A stretch of 64,000 nt of DNA from Sphingomonas sp. QA11 (GCF_028473665.1 NZ_CP098774.1:2046001-2110000), one strand, 5' to 3'. Counted from the stretch's first letter, positions 17,622 to 26,499 are shown. The notes: generated by a model from the sequence alone, not told the origin. Numbers and translations are program-made.

Positions 17622-19043
17622 TCAGTAACGATAATGGTCCGGCTTGAACGGACCCTCGACCGGCACGCCGATATAGCTTGCCTGCTTATCGGTCAGCTTG
17701 GACAGCTTCACGCCAAGCTTCTCCAGGTGAAGCGCCGCGACCTTCTCGTCGAGATGCTTCGGCAGGACATAGACGTCGTTCTTGTACTTCTCGCCGGCCG
17801 TCCACAGCTCGATCTGGGCGAGCGTCTGGTTGGTGAAGGACGACGACATCACGAAGGACGGGTGGCCGGTCGCGCAGCCCAGGTTCACCAGGCGGCCCTT
17901 GGCGAGCACGATGATCTGCTTGCCGTCCGGGAATTTCACCAGGTCGGTGCCCGGCTTCACTTCGGTCCAGTCATAGTTGCTCAGCGCGGCGATCTGGATC
18001 TCGCTGTCGAAATGGCCGATGTTGCACACGATCGACATCGGCTTCATCGCCTTCATGTGATCGGCGGTGATGACGTCGGCATTGCCGGTCGCCGTCACGA
18101 AGATGTCGGAACGCGTGACCGCTTCTTCCATCGTCACGACCTCGAAGCCCTCCATCGCCGCCTGCAGCGCGCAGATCGGATCGACTTCGGTCACGAGAAC
18201 GCGCGCGCCGCCGTTGCGGAGCGACTGGGCCGAGCCCTTGCCGACGTCACCGAAGCCGGCGACGGTGGCGACCTTGCCGGCCAGCATCACGTCGGTGGCA
18301 CGACGGATCGCGTCGACCAGCGATTCCTTGCAGCCGTAGAGGTTGTCGAACTTCGACTTGGTCACGCTGTCGTTCACGTTGATCGCCGGGAACGGCAGTT
18401 CGCCCTTCTTGGCGATCTCGTACAGGCGGTGAACGCCGGTGGTCGTCTCTTCCGAAACGCCCTTCAGGTTCTTGACCGTCTCGGTCAGATAGCCCGGATA
18501 CTTGGCGAGGAATGCCTTCAGCGCGCGCTGGAACTCGACTTCCTCTTCATTCTCCGGCTCGCCCAGGGTGTGGCCAGCCTCGATCTTGGCGCCCCACAGC
18601 GCGAACATCGTCGCGTCGCCGCCGTCATCGAGGATGATGTTGGCGGTGGTGCCGTCAGTGTCGGCGCCCCAGTTGAAGATGTCGCCGACATAGTCCCAAT
18701 AATCGGCCAGGCTCTCGCCCTTCACGGCGAACACCGGCACGCCGGTCGCGGCGATCGCCGCCGCGGCATGGTCCTGGGTCGAGAAGATGTTGCAGGTCGC
18801 CCAGCGGACGTCGGCGCCGAGCGCGGTCAGCGTCTCGATCAGCACCGCGGTCTGGATCGTCATGTGCAGTGATCCGGTGATGCGCGCGCCCTTCAGGGGC
18901 TGCGACGCGCCGAACTCCTCGCGGAGCGACATGAGGCCGGGCATCTCGGTCTCGGCGATGTTGATTTCCTTGCGGCCGAAATCGGCGAGGCCGATGTCTG
19001 CGATGACATAGTCTTGAGCGCGGTCGGCAAGTGCGGTGGCCAC
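17622..19043 (-). CDS. ahcY: Adenosylhomocysteinase (SAH hydrolase)
   Basis: 473 residues. The NAD-binding [13 protein letters not shown], substrate-loop [20 protein letters not shown] and C-terminal KPDHYRY are invariant features of SAH hydrolase. It splits S-adenosylhomocysteine into homocysteine and adenosine, relieving product inhibition of methyltransferases. I chose the GTG at 19043 because GGAG lies 8 bases upstream and the protein then starts [12 protein letters not shown]; a start at 19100 would add about 19 residues with no ribosome site. A palindromic operator lies about 63 bases upstream. The enzyme contains the insertion common to bacterial and plant forms. Confidence 0.95.
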   Translation of the reverse strand: MATALADRAQDYVIADIGLADFGRKEINIAETEMPGLMSLREEFGASQPLKGARITGSLHMTIQTAVLIETLTALGADVRWATCNIFSTQDHAAAAIAATGVPVFAVKGESLADYWDYVGDIFNWGADTDGTTANIILDDGGDATMFALWGAKIEAGHTLGEPENEEEVEFQRALKAFLAKYPGYLTETVKNLKGVSEETTTGVHRLYEIAKKGELPFPAINVNDSVTKSKFDNLYGCKESLVDAIRRATDVMLAGKVATVAGFGDVGKGSAQSLRNGGARVLVTEVDPICALQAAMEGFEVVTMEEAVTRSDIFVTATGNADVITADHMKAMKPMSIVCNIGHFDSEIQIAALSNYDWTEVKPGTDLVKFPDGKQIIVLAKGRLVNLGCATGHPSFVMSSSFTNQTLAQIELWTAGEKYKNDVYVLPKHLDEKVAALHLEKLGVKLSKLTDKQASYIGVPVEGPFKPDHYRY

Positions 19044-19105
19044 GTAGTGTCTCCGGATAGGCGAATGGATGCGCGCCACATAGGGCGGGAGCGCCGCCAA
19101 ATCAA

Positions 19106-19125
19106 ATATAAAGATGTCTTTATAT
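19106..19125 (-). promoter_or_regulatory. Palindromic operator upstream of ahcY
   Basis: ATATAAAGATGTCTTTATAT has perfect 9-base arms around TG. It lies about 63 bases upstream of the ahcY start in an AT-rich patch. Motifs of this kind are associated with ArsR-type SAH/SAM-responsive repressors of methionine-cycle genes in Proteobacteria; which regulator binds here is inferred. Just upstream are three TTGAGTC direct repeats (19127, 19138, 19147) that may hold the -35 region or a second site. Confidence 0.6.
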
Positions 19126-19178
19126 GTTGAGTCGCGATTGAGTCACTTGAGTCACTGCGCGCGCGGTTGGCCGAGGGA

Positions 19179-19739
19179 TCAGGCCGTCCCGGTGCTGTTC
19201 GCCAACAAGCGCGGGTCGATCCCCGCCTCGGCGAAGCCCAGCTCCCAGCGCGTCGCCGCATCGGTATCGTAGAGCAGTTCGATATTTCCCGTCACGTTGA
19301 ACCAGCCATGTCGGGTCAGTTCTTCGTCGAGCTGCCCCTCGCCCCAGCCGGCATAGCCAAGCGCGACCAGCCACCGGCTCGGCCCGGATCCGTCCGCGAT
19401 CGCCTTCAGCGCGTCGATCGTGCCCGACAGGGCCCAGCGCCCGGCGACGTCGATCGTGTCCAGCCCGCTCCAGTCGCCGGAATGCAGCACGAAACCGCGG
19501 CGCTGTTCGACTGGCCCGCCCGAATGGACGGGCGCGTTCGGCGCAACGCCCGGCTCGATGCCGAATTGCGCCAGCACCTCGTGCAGGCCGAGCCCGCGAA
19601 TCGTCTGGCCGATCCCGATCCCGATCGCGCCCTTGGGATCATGCGCGCAGATGGCGATCACCGCGCGTTCGAAGCGCGGATCGCCGATGCCTGGCATCGC
19701 GAGCAGGAGCTGCCCGGTAAGATTCGTCGCTTTGTCCAT
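19179..19739 (-). CDS. yqgE: YqgE/AlgH family protein
   Basis: 186 residues. LTGQLLLAMPGIGDPRFERA, then AICAHDPKGAIGI, then HSGGPVEQRRGFVLH and ALGYAGWGEGQLDEE are the conserved blocks of the UPF0301/YqgE family. The molecular function is not established; a regulatory role was proposed for AlgH in Pseudomonas. ATGs at 19739, 19748 and 19751 are all possible and none has a strong ribosome site. It is divergent from the peroxiredoxin gene, with about 160 bases between them. Longer in-frame extensions across the peroxiredoxin gene are antisense artefacts. Confidence 0.9.
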   Translation of the reverse strand: MDKATNLTGQLLLAMPGIGDPRFERAVIAICAHDPKGAIGIGIGQTIRGLGLHEVLAQFGIEPGVAPNAPVHSGGPVEQRRGFVLHSGDWSGLDTIDVAGRWALSGTIDALKAIADGSGPSRWLVALGYAGWGEGQLDEELTRHGWFNVTGNIELLYDTDAATRWELGFAEAGIDPRLLANSTGTA

Positions 19740-19901
19740 CAGCCGCATCATAACCCAGCCATCGGCGCTCGCCACGCTTGAAATCCGCCCCCGTCTGCAC
19801 GAGGTAAGCGCAATCGCGGCTTCGCTGCGATCGATCAGGCCGCAGTCCGCGGCATCTACGGCAACAATGCGCGCCCCAGGCGGCTCCAGGAGGATTCCAA
19901 C

Positions 19902-20381
19902 ATGACCATCAGCGTCGGCGATCGGCTGCCCAGCACCACTCTCGTCAAGGCGACAGCCAGCGGCCCGGAACAGATCAGCTCGGACGATTATTTCGCGGGC
20001 CGCAAGGTCGCGCTGTTCTCGGTACCTGGCGCCTTCACGCCGACCTGCTCGGCGAAGCACCTGCCCGGCTATCTCGACAAGGCCGAAGACCTGAAGGCCA
20101 AGGGCATCGACGAGATCGCCTGCACCGCCGTCAACGATCCGTTCGTGATGGGCGCCTGGAGCAAGGCGAACGACGCCGATGCGGTGACCATGCTCGCCGA
20201 TGGCAACGGCACCTTTGCCGAAGCGGTCGGCCTGACGATGGACGGTTCCAAGTTCGGCCTCGGCAAGCGTGGTCAGCGCTACTCGATGGTCGTCAATGAC
20301 GGCGTCGTCGAGCAGCTCAACGTCGAGGCCCCGGGTGAATTCAATGTCTCGTCGGCGGAGCATATGTTAAACGAACTCTGA
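19902..20381 (+). CDS. Peroxiredoxin (Prx5-type)
   Basis: 159 residues with the peroxidatic active site SVPGAFTPTCSAKHLPGYLD, the PxxxTxxC motif of the Prx5/AhpE-like group, and the closing RYSMVVNDGVVEQLNVEAPG. It reduces hydrogen and alkyl peroxides using thiols, probably thioredoxin or glutathione. AGGAGG lies 8 bases before the ATG. A stable hairpin lies downstream (20405-20443) before the next small gene. No truncation; the single clear Cys suggests a 1-Cys or atypical 2-Cys mechanism. Confidence 0.92.
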   Translation: MTISVGDRLPSTTLVKATASGPEQISSDDYFAGRKVALFSVPGAFTPTCSAKHLPGYLDKAEDLKAKGIDEIACTAVNDPFVMGAWSKANDADAVTMLADGNGTFAEAVGLTMDGSKFGLGKRGQRYSMVVNDGVVEQLNVEAPGEFNVSSAEHMLNEL

Positions 20382-20404
20382 GGTACGAGACTCGGGTCGC
20401 AACT

Positions 20405-20443
20405 CGGCGGGGCGCGGACGGGCAACGATCCGTCTCCCCGCCG
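20405..20443 (+). terminator. Hairpin after peroxiredoxin gene (possible terminator)
   Basis: Arms CGGCGGGG and CCCCGCCG, with an inner GACGG/CCGTC helix, form a strong GC-rich hairpin 23 bases after the stop. There is no T-run, so termination is uncertain; it could also be an mRNA-stabilising structure. Confidence 0.35.
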
Positions 20444-20502
20444 GGAACTCGCGGGTTGTCCCTGGCGTTTCCCCGGGCCAGCGATGACCAAGGAGGTATG
20501 CA

Positions 20503-20706
20503 ATGACCGACGAAACCAACACGCGCGCCGCAGCTGAGGAGAAATCATTCTTCGAACGCGCCCAGGACGCCATCGAATCCGCGGTAGAGTCGACTGTCGA
20601 GGCGGTAAAGGAACACCCTGCGGCGGCGGCCGCTATCGCAGCGGGCGCCACCGCTGCCGTCGCTGGCGCCGCCTATGGCATCAGCAAGCTGCGCGAGGAC
20701 GATTGA
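20503..20706 (+). CDS. Small Ala-rich membrane-anchored protein
   Basis: 67 residues with an excellent AAGGAGG ribosome site. The N-terminal half is acidic and helical (FFERAQDAIESAVESTVEAV). The C-terminal half is a hydrophobic Ala/Gly segment (AAAAAIAAGATAAVAGAAYG) ending in a short charged tail, which suggests a single C-terminal membrane helix with the N-terminus in the cytoplasm. The layout resembles DUF883/YgaM-like ribosome-associated or stress proteins, but no family can be assigned. A strong terminator follows, so it is the end of a unit or monocistronic. Confidence 0.75.
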   Translation: MTDETNTRAAAEEKSFFERAQDAIESAVESTVEAVKEHPAAAAAIAAGATAAVAGAAYGISKLREDD

Positions 20707-20722
20707 TCCTGACATTTCCGGG

Positions 20723-20753
20723 CAGGGCGCCGCCACGGCGCCCTGTTTCTTTT
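20723..20753 (+). terminator. Intrinsic terminator
   Basis: Perfect 10-base arms CAGGGCGCCG and CGGCGCCCTG around CCA, followed by TTTCTTTT, 16 bases past the stop of the 67-residue protein. A textbook rho-independent terminator for the plus strand. Confidence 0.9.
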
Positions 20754-20816
20754 CCGCGATTGCTGCCGGCCTGCCGCTGACTTGCCAGAGTCATGTGCGT
20801 GCTTTAGCCACGGAGG

Positions 20817-22271
20817 ATGACGACTGCCTCCGATATCGTCGCCCAGCTCGATACGCTCTACCGTGCATCGGTCGAGCGGCTGCAAGCGGCCCTTACCGCC
20901 TATCTCACTGACGGCGCTGTCCCCTCACCCGATGCCCGCCACGACGGCAGCTTCGCCTATCCCGAAATCCGGTTGCGCTATCACGGCGGCGAGGATCGCC
21001 CCACGCCGCTCCGCTCCTTCGGTCGCCTTGTCACGCCAGGCGAATATCGCATCAGCGTCACCAAGCCGGCGATCTTCGCCGACTATCTGACCGAGCAGCT
21101 TACCCTGCTGATCGAGGATTATGACGTTGTGGTCGAGGCTGTGCCCGGCCGGCAGGAAATCCCCTTTCCCTATGTCCTGGACGCCGGCCACGCGATGAGC
21201 CTGGACGAGGTTTCGGCGCTCGATCTCGCGCGCCATTTCCCGGCCACCGAGCTCGCCTATATCGGCGACGAGATCGCCGACGGTCTCTATATCGATGCGG
21301 ACGGCACCCGCCCGCTCGCTTTGTTCGATGGATTGCGCACCGATTTCTCGCTCGCGCGTCTGCGCCACTATACCGGCACCCCGCCGGAGCATGTCCAGCG
21401 CTACGTGCTGTTCACAAACTATCACCGCTATGTCGACGAATTCGTCCGCTGGGCCTGCGCGCAGCTCGGACCTGACGAAAATGGGAAGCCGAGCCGTTTC
21501 ACCGGCGTTTCCGGTGCAGGCGGCACATTGATGCGCGCCGGCGACGATGTCGAGGCAATGCTGGCTGACAGCAGCGCCTGGCGCCGTCACCAGATGCCGG
21601 CCTATCATCTGATGGCTGACGATCGCACCGGCATCACCCTGGTCAATATCGGCGTGGGGCCGTCCAACGCGAAGACGATCACCGATCACCTCGCGGTCGT
21701 CCGGCCCGAGGCATGGATGATGATCGGCCATTGCGGCGGCCTGCGCCCCAGCCAGCGGATCGGCGACTATGTGCTGGCCCATGCCTATCTCCGCGACGAT
21801 CATGTGCTCGACGATGTCCTGCCGCCGGAGATCCCGGTCCCGGCCATCGCCGAAGTCCAGCTCGCGCTCGCCCGCGCCGCTGAAACGGTCTCAGGCCAGT
21901 CGGGAGAAGAACTGAAGCGTCGCCTTCGCACCGGCACGATCGTCACGACCGACGATCGCAACTGGGAATTGCGCTATTCCCGGTCGGCGCTGCGCTTCTC
22001 GTTGTCGCGCGCGGTCGGGATCGACATGGAATCCGCGACCATCGCGGCACAGGGCTATCGCTTCCGCGTACCCTATGGCACCCTGCTCTGCGTATCCGAC
22101 AAGCCGCTTCACGGCGAGCTCAAGCTGCCGGGCCAAGCCAATCGCTTCTACGAACGCGCGATCAGCGAGCATATGCGCATCGGCATCGAGGCATGCGAGG
22201 AACTACGGCGCGAAGGCGCCAAGCTTCATTCGCGCAAGCTGCGCGCCTTCAACGAGCCGCCCTTCCGGTAA
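20817..22271 (+). CDS. amn: AMP nucleosidase
   Basis: 484 residues. The N-terminal Amn-specific domain (FAYPEIRLRYHGG onward) is followed by a nucleoside-phosphorylase-fold domain with MMIGHCGGLRPSQRIGDYVL and GIDMESATIAAQGYRF. It hydrolyses AMP to adenine and ribose-5-phosphate and so tunes the adenylate pool. The ATG at 20817 directly abuts GGAGG, too close for that site to serve it, so the true start or ribosome site is unclear; the conserved part begins at SDIVAQLDTLY. Length matches the family. Confidence 0.92.
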   Translation: MTTASDIVAQLDTLYRASVERLQAALTAYLTDGAVPSPDARHDGSFAYPEIRLRYHGGEDRPTPLRSFGRLVTPGEYRISVTKPAIFADYLTEQLTLLIEDYDVVVEAVPGRQEIPFPYVLDAGHAMSLDEVSALDLARHFPATELAYIGDEIADGLYIDADGTRPLALFDGLRTDFSLARLRHYTGTPPEHVQRYVLFTNYHRYVDEFVRWACAQLGPDENGKPSRFTGVSGAGGTLMRAGDDVEAMLADSSAWRRHQMPAYHLMADDRTGITLVNIGVGPSNAKTITDHLAVVRPEAWMMIGHCGGLRPSQRIGDYVLAHAYLRDDHVLDDVLPPEIPVPAIAEVQLALARAAETVSGQSGEELKRRLRTGTIVTTDDRNWELRYSRSALRFSLSRAVGIDMESATIAAQGYRFRVPYGTLLCVSDKPLHGELKLPGQANRFYERAISEHMRIGIEACEELRREGAKLHSRKLRAFNEPPFR

Positions 22272-22423
22272 GCTGGGGCGGCGCAGCGTACTCAAGGCGC
22301 TTGAGCACCGAAGCCCAGGGAATCGCGCTTTGCAGGCTGATATGGGCTTGATGTGGACCGGCCCGAGGAAACCCTGCGCGTTTCGTGCGTTACGGCTGCT
22401 CACTATTTCCTGAGGAGCATGTG

Positions 22424-22756
22424 ATGGCCACCGCCGCAAAGAAGCCGACCGCCCCCCGCAAGCCCGCGGCCGCTCGCAAGCCTGCCGCGCGCAAGGCACC
22501 CGTGCGCGCCAAGAACGGTACGTTCGCTGGCAAATCGACATCGCGTTGGGGTACCGCTGCGATCGTCGGCGGCGTCGCCGCGGTCGGCGCCGCCGCGACC
22601 GCCGCGCTCTACGCTTTCCGCGACAGGCTCCCGGTCGACTTCGACACGCTGCTGCACCGTGACAGTGCGCATCAGGCGGACGGCACTGATTCCTCGGCTT
22701 CGTTCGAGGCTGGGATCGCTGACGAAGGAACGATTCCTACCCGCACTCGCGCCTGA
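22424..22756 (+). CDS. Lys/Ala/Pro-rich small protein with a membrane segment
   Basis: 110 residues. The first 45 are histone H1-like, with repeated KPA/RKPA (KKPTAPRKPAAARKPAARKA). Then comes a hydrophobic stretch IVGGVAAVGAAATAALYAF, then an acidic Ser/Asp tail. GAGGAG lies upstream of the ATG at 22424. The basic N-terminus could bind DNA, RNA or acidic lipids at the membrane. I do not recognise the family. It resembles the 67-residue protein at 20503 in having an Ala-rich membrane helix. Upstream of it lie about 150 bases without a gene. Confidence 0.7.
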   Translation: MATAAKKPTAPRKPAAARKPAARKAPVRAKNGTFAGKSTSRWGTAAIVGGVAAVGAAATAALYAFRDRLPVDFDTLLHRDSAHQADGTDSSASFEAGIADEGTIPTRTRA

Positions 22757-22846
22757 AACTCCTCCCTTCGGGAGAATAAGGGACGGATGAAGGCGACCAG
22801 CGCGGGGACGATCACAGGCATCAGCCTCACCCTCCGGTCGCTACGC

Positions 22847-22875
22847 TCCTCCCTCTCCCGCCGGGAGAGGGAGGA
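22847..22875. terminator. Bidirectional hairpin terminator
   Basis: A perfect inverted repeat with 14-base arms (TCCTCCCTCTCCCG and its complement) around one base, lying between two convergent genes. There is no clear T-run on either side, so termination is inferred from position and stem strength. The sequence type is common between sphingomonad genes and may be a dispersed repeat. Confidence 0.55.
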
Positions 22876-22885
22876 AGCTCACAAC

Positions 22886-24724
22886 TCACCAGCCGGTCGG
22901 CTTGCCCTTGTTCTGCTCGTCGAGCCACGCCTTGAGCGGCGCGAAATATTCGACCATCGCCTGGCCCGACATCTCGCGCGATCCGGTGAATGCTTCAAGC
23001 GCGTCCGGCCAAGGCTTGGACTGGCCGAGCTTCAGCATCGCGTCGAGCTTCGCGCCGACTTCCTTGTTGCCGTAGAAGGAGCAGCGATGGAGCGGCCCCT
23101 TCCAGCCGGACTGGTCGCACGCCGCCTTGTAGAACTGGAACTGCAGCACCCGCGCGAGGAAATAGCGGGTGTACGGGACGCTTGCCGGCACATGGTATTT
23201 CGCGCCCGGATCGAACTTCGTCTCGTCGCGCGCCACCGGCGGCACGATGCCCTGATACTGCAACCGCAAGGCGTTCCAGGACGCCTCATAGCCTTCGGGC
23301 TTGATCGATCCGGAGAACACGCCCCAGCGCCATTTGTCGATCAGCAGGCCGAACGGCAGGAACGCCACCTTGTCCATCGCCTGCTTCAGCAACAGGCCGA
23401 TATCCTTGTCGGCGCTCGGTACCTTCGCCTGGTCAAGCAACCCGATCTTGACGAGATAATCGGGCGTGATCGACAGCGCGACGAAATCGCCGATCGCCTC
23501 ATGGAAGCCGTCGTTCGCGCCGTTCAGATAGAGAAAGGGCTGCTTGTTATAGGCACGCTGGTAATAATTATGCCCGAGCTCGTGATGGATAGTGACGAAA
23601 TCGTCGCCATTCACCTTGGTGCACATCTTGATGCGGATATCGTCCTTGTTGTCGATATCCCATGCCGACGCGTGGCAGATCACTTCGCGGTCGGCCGGCT
23701 TGGTGATCTGCGACCGCGCCCAGAAAGTCTCGGGCAGCGGCGCAAAGCCGAGCGACGAATAGAATCCCTCGCCGGTCTTCACCATCTTCAGCGGATCATA
23801 GCCTTTTTCCTTGAGCAGTTCGCCCGTGTCGAAGCCGAGATCGCCGGCCCCCTTGGGAGCGACCAGATCATAGATGTTGCCCCATTCCTGCGCCCACATA
23901 TTGCCGAGCAGGTCGGCGCGGATCGGCCCGGTCTTCGACTGGACGGCATCGCCATATTTCTCGTTGAGCTTCCAGCGGACATAGGTGTGGAGCGACTGGT
24001 AGAGCGGCTCCACCTGCTTCCACAGCGTGTCGGTCATCCCCGCGAAAGCCGCCGGATCCATGTCGTAGCCGGAACGCCACAACGCGCCCGTATCCTTGTA
24101 GCCGAGCCCCTGAGCGCCCTCGTTCGCGATCGAGACCATCCGCTCGTAGTCGCCGCGCATCGGCGCGCCGACATTGTCGTGCCAGCTGACCCACATCTCC
24201 TTGAGCTTGGCCGGATCGCGCTCGGTACCCATCGCCGCCTCGATGTCGCTGCCGTTGATCGGCTTGCCGTCGAGTGTTCCCCTGCCCTTGCCATAGCCGG
24301 ACGACATGCGGGTCACCAGCGTCGACAGCGTGTCGGCCGCGCCGGCACGCGTCGGCGCCGGCAGGGTGATGGCGTTGCGCAGCAGGTTCAGCTTGCGCCT
24401 GGTATCAGGAGAAAGGCCTGCGACCTTGTCGTATTTTGCTGCCTCAAGCGCCGCATTGACCTGCATTTCGGTCTGCTGCGCGTTGGCGCGCGCAGCGATC
24501 GCGTCGGTATCGTCGGTGATATAGGTCGCGTTGACCCAGCCGACCTGGTTCGCCGTCACGGAGAAGTCGGCAAGCGCCTTCTCCGTCCGCTCGACAAAAG
24601 CATCGGCGTCGGCGGCGGTGACCTTCGACTGGGCAGCGGCGGTTTTCTTCGGGCTCTGGGCGAGCGCCGGCGTCGCGGCGAGCGACAGGATCAGGGCAAG
24701 GGTCGAAATTCCGGAACGGATCAT
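22886..24724 (-). CDS. M2 family metallopeptidase (ACE-like dipeptidyl carboxypeptidase), exported
   Basis: 612 residues with a signal peptide (ISTLALILSLAATPALAQS). The zinc site VTIHHELGHNYYQRAY supplies the HExxH motif, and the downstream Glu ligand is in NDGFHEAIGDFVAL. Family M2 is that of angiotensin-converting enzyme; bacterial members are periplasmic or outer-membrane-linked peptidyl-dipeptidases used for peptide scavenging. Full length and all catalytic residues are visible. It is a single gene, convergent with the preceding plus-strand gene and separated from it by a strong hairpin. Confidence 0.92.
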   Translation of the reverse strand: MIRSGISTLALILSLAATPALAQSPKKTAAAQSKVTAADADAFVERTEKALADFSVTANQVGWVNATYITDDTDAIAARANAQQTEMQVNAALEAAKYDKVAGLSPDTRRKLNLLRNAITLPAPTRAGAADTLSTLVTRMSSGYGKGRGTLDGKPINGSDIEAAMGTERDPAKLKEMWVSWHDNVGAPMRGDYERMVSIANEGAQGLGYKDTGALWRSGYDMDPAAFAGMTDTLWKQVEPLYQSLHTYVRWKLNEKYGDAVQSKTGPIRADLLGNMWAQEWGNIYDLVAPKGAGDLGFDTGELLKEKGYDPLKMVKTGEGFYSSLGFAPLPETFWARSQITKPADREVICHASAWDIDNKDDIRIKMCTKVNGDDFVTIHHELGHNYYQRAYNKQPFLYLNGANDGFHEAIGDFVALSITPDYLVKIGLLDQAKVPSADKDIGLLLKQAMDKVAFLPFGLLIDKWRWGVFSGSIKPEGYEASWNALRLQYQGIVPPVARDETKFDPGAKYHVPASVPYTRYFLARVLQFQFYKAACDQSGWKGPLHRCSFYGNKEVGAKLDAMLKLGQSKPWPDALEAFTGSREMSGQAMVEYFAPLKAWLDEQNKGKPTGW

Positions 24725-24782
24725 GCGGCGAGTCCTCGATATATCGGGTGATGCCGCAAATTGTGCCGCCCCCGCGTCGCGG

Positions 24783-25544
24783 TCAAGCGGCGAGGAAGTC
24801 GGCGATCTCCTGCCCGAGCTCGGGCTTCGTCACCGCGCTCATATGGCCACCCGGAGTCGTTCGTAAAATGGCATTGGGCAACACCGCCGCCAGTTCCGCC
24901 GCCGATCCATTGTCGTTGTCCTCGTCGCCCGTCAGGACGAGCACCGGCTCCCCGATCGCCACGACATCGGCCTGATCCGTATTGACGAAGGTGTCGATGA
25001 TCCTGAGCAGCGCGACCGGGTCGCCCTTGGTCGTCTTCAGGAACGCCTCGGCCAGCCAGGCCGGCGTGCCGCGTTCGTGCTTGCCGAGATTGGTCAGGAT
25101 ATGCCGGAAATGGTCGCCGCGCCGCGCCGTGCCGACCAGGCCGGACAGGCCCATCCCCGACAGCACGACCTTCCCGGGCGCCGCCCCCTTCATCAGCATC
25201 CGCACCGTCGTGCGCGCGCCGAGCGAATAGCCGCCCAGATCATAGTCAGTGAGACCAAGATGCGCGATCAGCGCGAACTGGTCCTGCGCCAGCACGTCCG
25301 GCGGATAGCTCGCCGCATCGTGCGGCTTCGCGCTCGATCCGTGCGCGCGCAGGTCGGGCATGATCACCCGGAAACCCCTGGCGGCGATCTTCTCCGCATG
25401 GCCGTAGCGGATCCAGTTGGTAAAGGCGTCCGAGAAGAAGCCGTGGAGCAGCACGACCGGCCGCCCCTCTCCCATCTCCCGCCACGCGATCCGCGCGCCG
25501 TCGAAGCTTTCGAAATAGTCGGGCTCAATCGGGGAATTTGCCAA
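24783..25544 (-). CDS. Alpha/beta hydrolase
   Basis: About 253 residues. VVLLHGFFSDAFTNW provides the oxyanion-hole HG motif, DYDLGGYSLGARTT the nucleophile elbow GYSLG, VLVLTGDEDNDNG the acid and TTPGGHMSAV the catalytic His. The substrate is unknown; esterase- or lactonase-type activity is likely. No ATG fits the 5' end. I chose the TTG at 25544 (then ANSPIEPDYFES), which overlaps the upstream GFA-family gene by 20 bases and suggests co-translation; another TTG at 25616 is possible. Confidence 0.82.
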   Translation of the reverse strand: MANSPIEPDYFESFDGARIAWREMGEGRPVVLLHGFFSDAFTNWIRYGHAEKIAARGFRVIMPDLRAHGSSAKPHDAASYPPDVLAQDQFALIAHLGLTDYDLGGYSLGARTTVRMLMKGAAPGKVVLSGMGLSGLVGTARRGDHFRHILTNLGKHERGTPAWLAEAFLKTTKGDPVALLRIIDTFVNTDQADVVAIGEPVLVLTGDEDNDNGSAAELAAVLPNAILRTTPGGHMSAVTKPELGQEIADFLAA

Positions 25545-25968
25545 TGGCGTCCATCCAGCGTTGCACAAGGCGGTAGTTCTGGTCAGTCCGTTCGGCGGGC
25601 AGGCCGGTCGTGTCAAGCCACGCTTCGTGCCAGCTCTCCGCGCCCGAATGCTGGGTCGGGCGAAAGCCGGACGGATCGTCGAAGCTGCCGACCGTCAGAT
25701 CCAGATACTCGCTGTCATGCGCTTCATAGGTCAGCGGCGTCCCGCACGCGGCGCAGAAGCCGCGCACCGCGATCGGCGAAGAGGCGTAACGCTCGGGAGC
25801 ACGCTCCCACGTCACGTCAGCCTTGCGCGCATATTTGAAGGCAATCGACACGCCGCCGGTGGCACGCTGGCACATCCGGCAATGACAGAGATAGGCGTCG
25901 CGATCGTCGATCAGGATCCGGTATCGAACCCGCCCGCACTGGCATCCACCGGTCATTGCCTCCCGCAT
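25525..25968 (-). CDS. GFA-family (CENP-V/GFA domain) zinc protein
   Basis: 147 residues with the zinc ligands of the GFA fold: GGCQCGRVRY, then YLCHCRMCQRATG, then GFCAACGTPLTY. The family is named for a glutathione-dependent formaldehyde-activating enzyme, but most members have no proven activity. The ATG at 25968 follows GGGAGG; a second ATG four codons on also has its own GGGAGG. It precedes and overlaps the hydrolase gene. A second GFA gene (29113-29547) lies on the other side of the efflux operon. Confidence 0.88.
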   Translation of the reverse strand: MREAMTGGCQCGRVRYRILIDDRDAYLCHCRMCQRATGGVSIAFKYARKADVTWERAPERYASSPIAVRGFCAACGTPLTYEAHDSEYLDLTVGSFDDPSGFRPTQHSGAESWHEAWLDTTGLPAERTDQNYRLVQRWMDAIGKFPD

Positions 25969-26025
25969 TTCCCACCTCCCGGATGTTGCAATGCAAAATA
26001 ATCACCCCGCTTGGGCTAGGATTAT

Positions 26026-26039
26026 ATAAGCATGCTTAT
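26026..26039 (+). promoter_or_regulatory. Palindromic operator of the marR-emrAB operon
   Basis: The perfect palindrome ATAAGCATGCTTAT overlaps a TATATAAG that can serve as a -10 box. It lies 13 bases before the chosen marR start, an ideal site for autorepression by a MarR dimer. It also contains an ATG in the marR frame, which is why I prefer the downstream start. Confidence 0.65.
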
Positions 26040-26052
26040 TATATGCGCGCCC

Positions 26053-26499
26053 ATGAGTGACTCGGTCGGCTTCATGATTAGCGATGTTTCGCGCCTGATG
26101 CGCCGCCGTTTCGATGAACGTGCGCGCCTCATCGGCGTGACGCGGACTCAGTGGCGAACGCTCACCACGCTCAAGCGCCATGAAGGCATCAACCAGGGTG
26201 GCCTGGCCGATCTCCTCGAAGTCGAGCCGATCACGCTCTGCCGCATGATCGACCGACTTGAGGAAGCCAGTCTGGTCGAGCGCCGCCGCGATCCCGCCGA
26301 TCGCCGCGCCTGGCAGATCTTCCTGACCCCCAAGGCGCTGCCCATCCTGGACCAGCTTCGCGGCCTCGCCGAGGGCATGATCGAAAACGCGCTCTATGGC
26401 CTGGACGAAGCGCAACGCGACCAACTGATGGCCTCGCTCAACACCATCCGCACCAATCTCACCACCCCGACTGAAAGTGACGAGGCCAACCATGGCTGA
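26053..26499 (+). CDS. MarR-family transcriptional regulator
   Basis: 148 residues of winged helix-turn-helix: VTRTQWRTLTTLKRHEGINQ, LADLLEVEPITLCRMIDRLE and the wing LVERRRDPADRRAWQIFLT are canonical. It probably represses the downstream emrA-emrB efflux genes until a toxic ligand binds. Start ATG 26053 (MSDSVGFM) was preferred over ATG 26032, which lies within the operator palindrome. Its stop overlaps the emrA start by 8 bases, so the three genes form one operon. Confidence 0.92.
   Translation: MSDSVGFMISDVSRLMRRRFDERARLIGVTRTQWRTLTTLKRHEGINQGGLADLLEVEPITLCRMIDRLEEASLVERRRDPADRRAWQIFLTPKALPILDQLRGLAEGMIENALYGLDEAQRDQLMASLNTIRTNLTTPTESDEANHG

Noticed and set aside
19044..19180. SAM or SAH riboswitch upstream of ahcY
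   Set aside because: The leader is short and I could not find a conserved riboswitch core. A protein operator palindrome explains the site better.
22787..24751. A 650-codon open frame antisense to the M2 peptidase gene
   Set aside because: It is a GC-rich shadow: it covers a gene with a signal peptide and an intact zinc site, has no motif and shows Arg/Ala-rich composition. The same holds for long antisense frames over addA (7739-9385), divL (15039-17117), ffh (41449-43278) and the NRPS (58866-61565).
26032..26052. marR start at ATG 26032
   Set aside because: This ATG is the centre of the operator palindrome and has no ribosome site.
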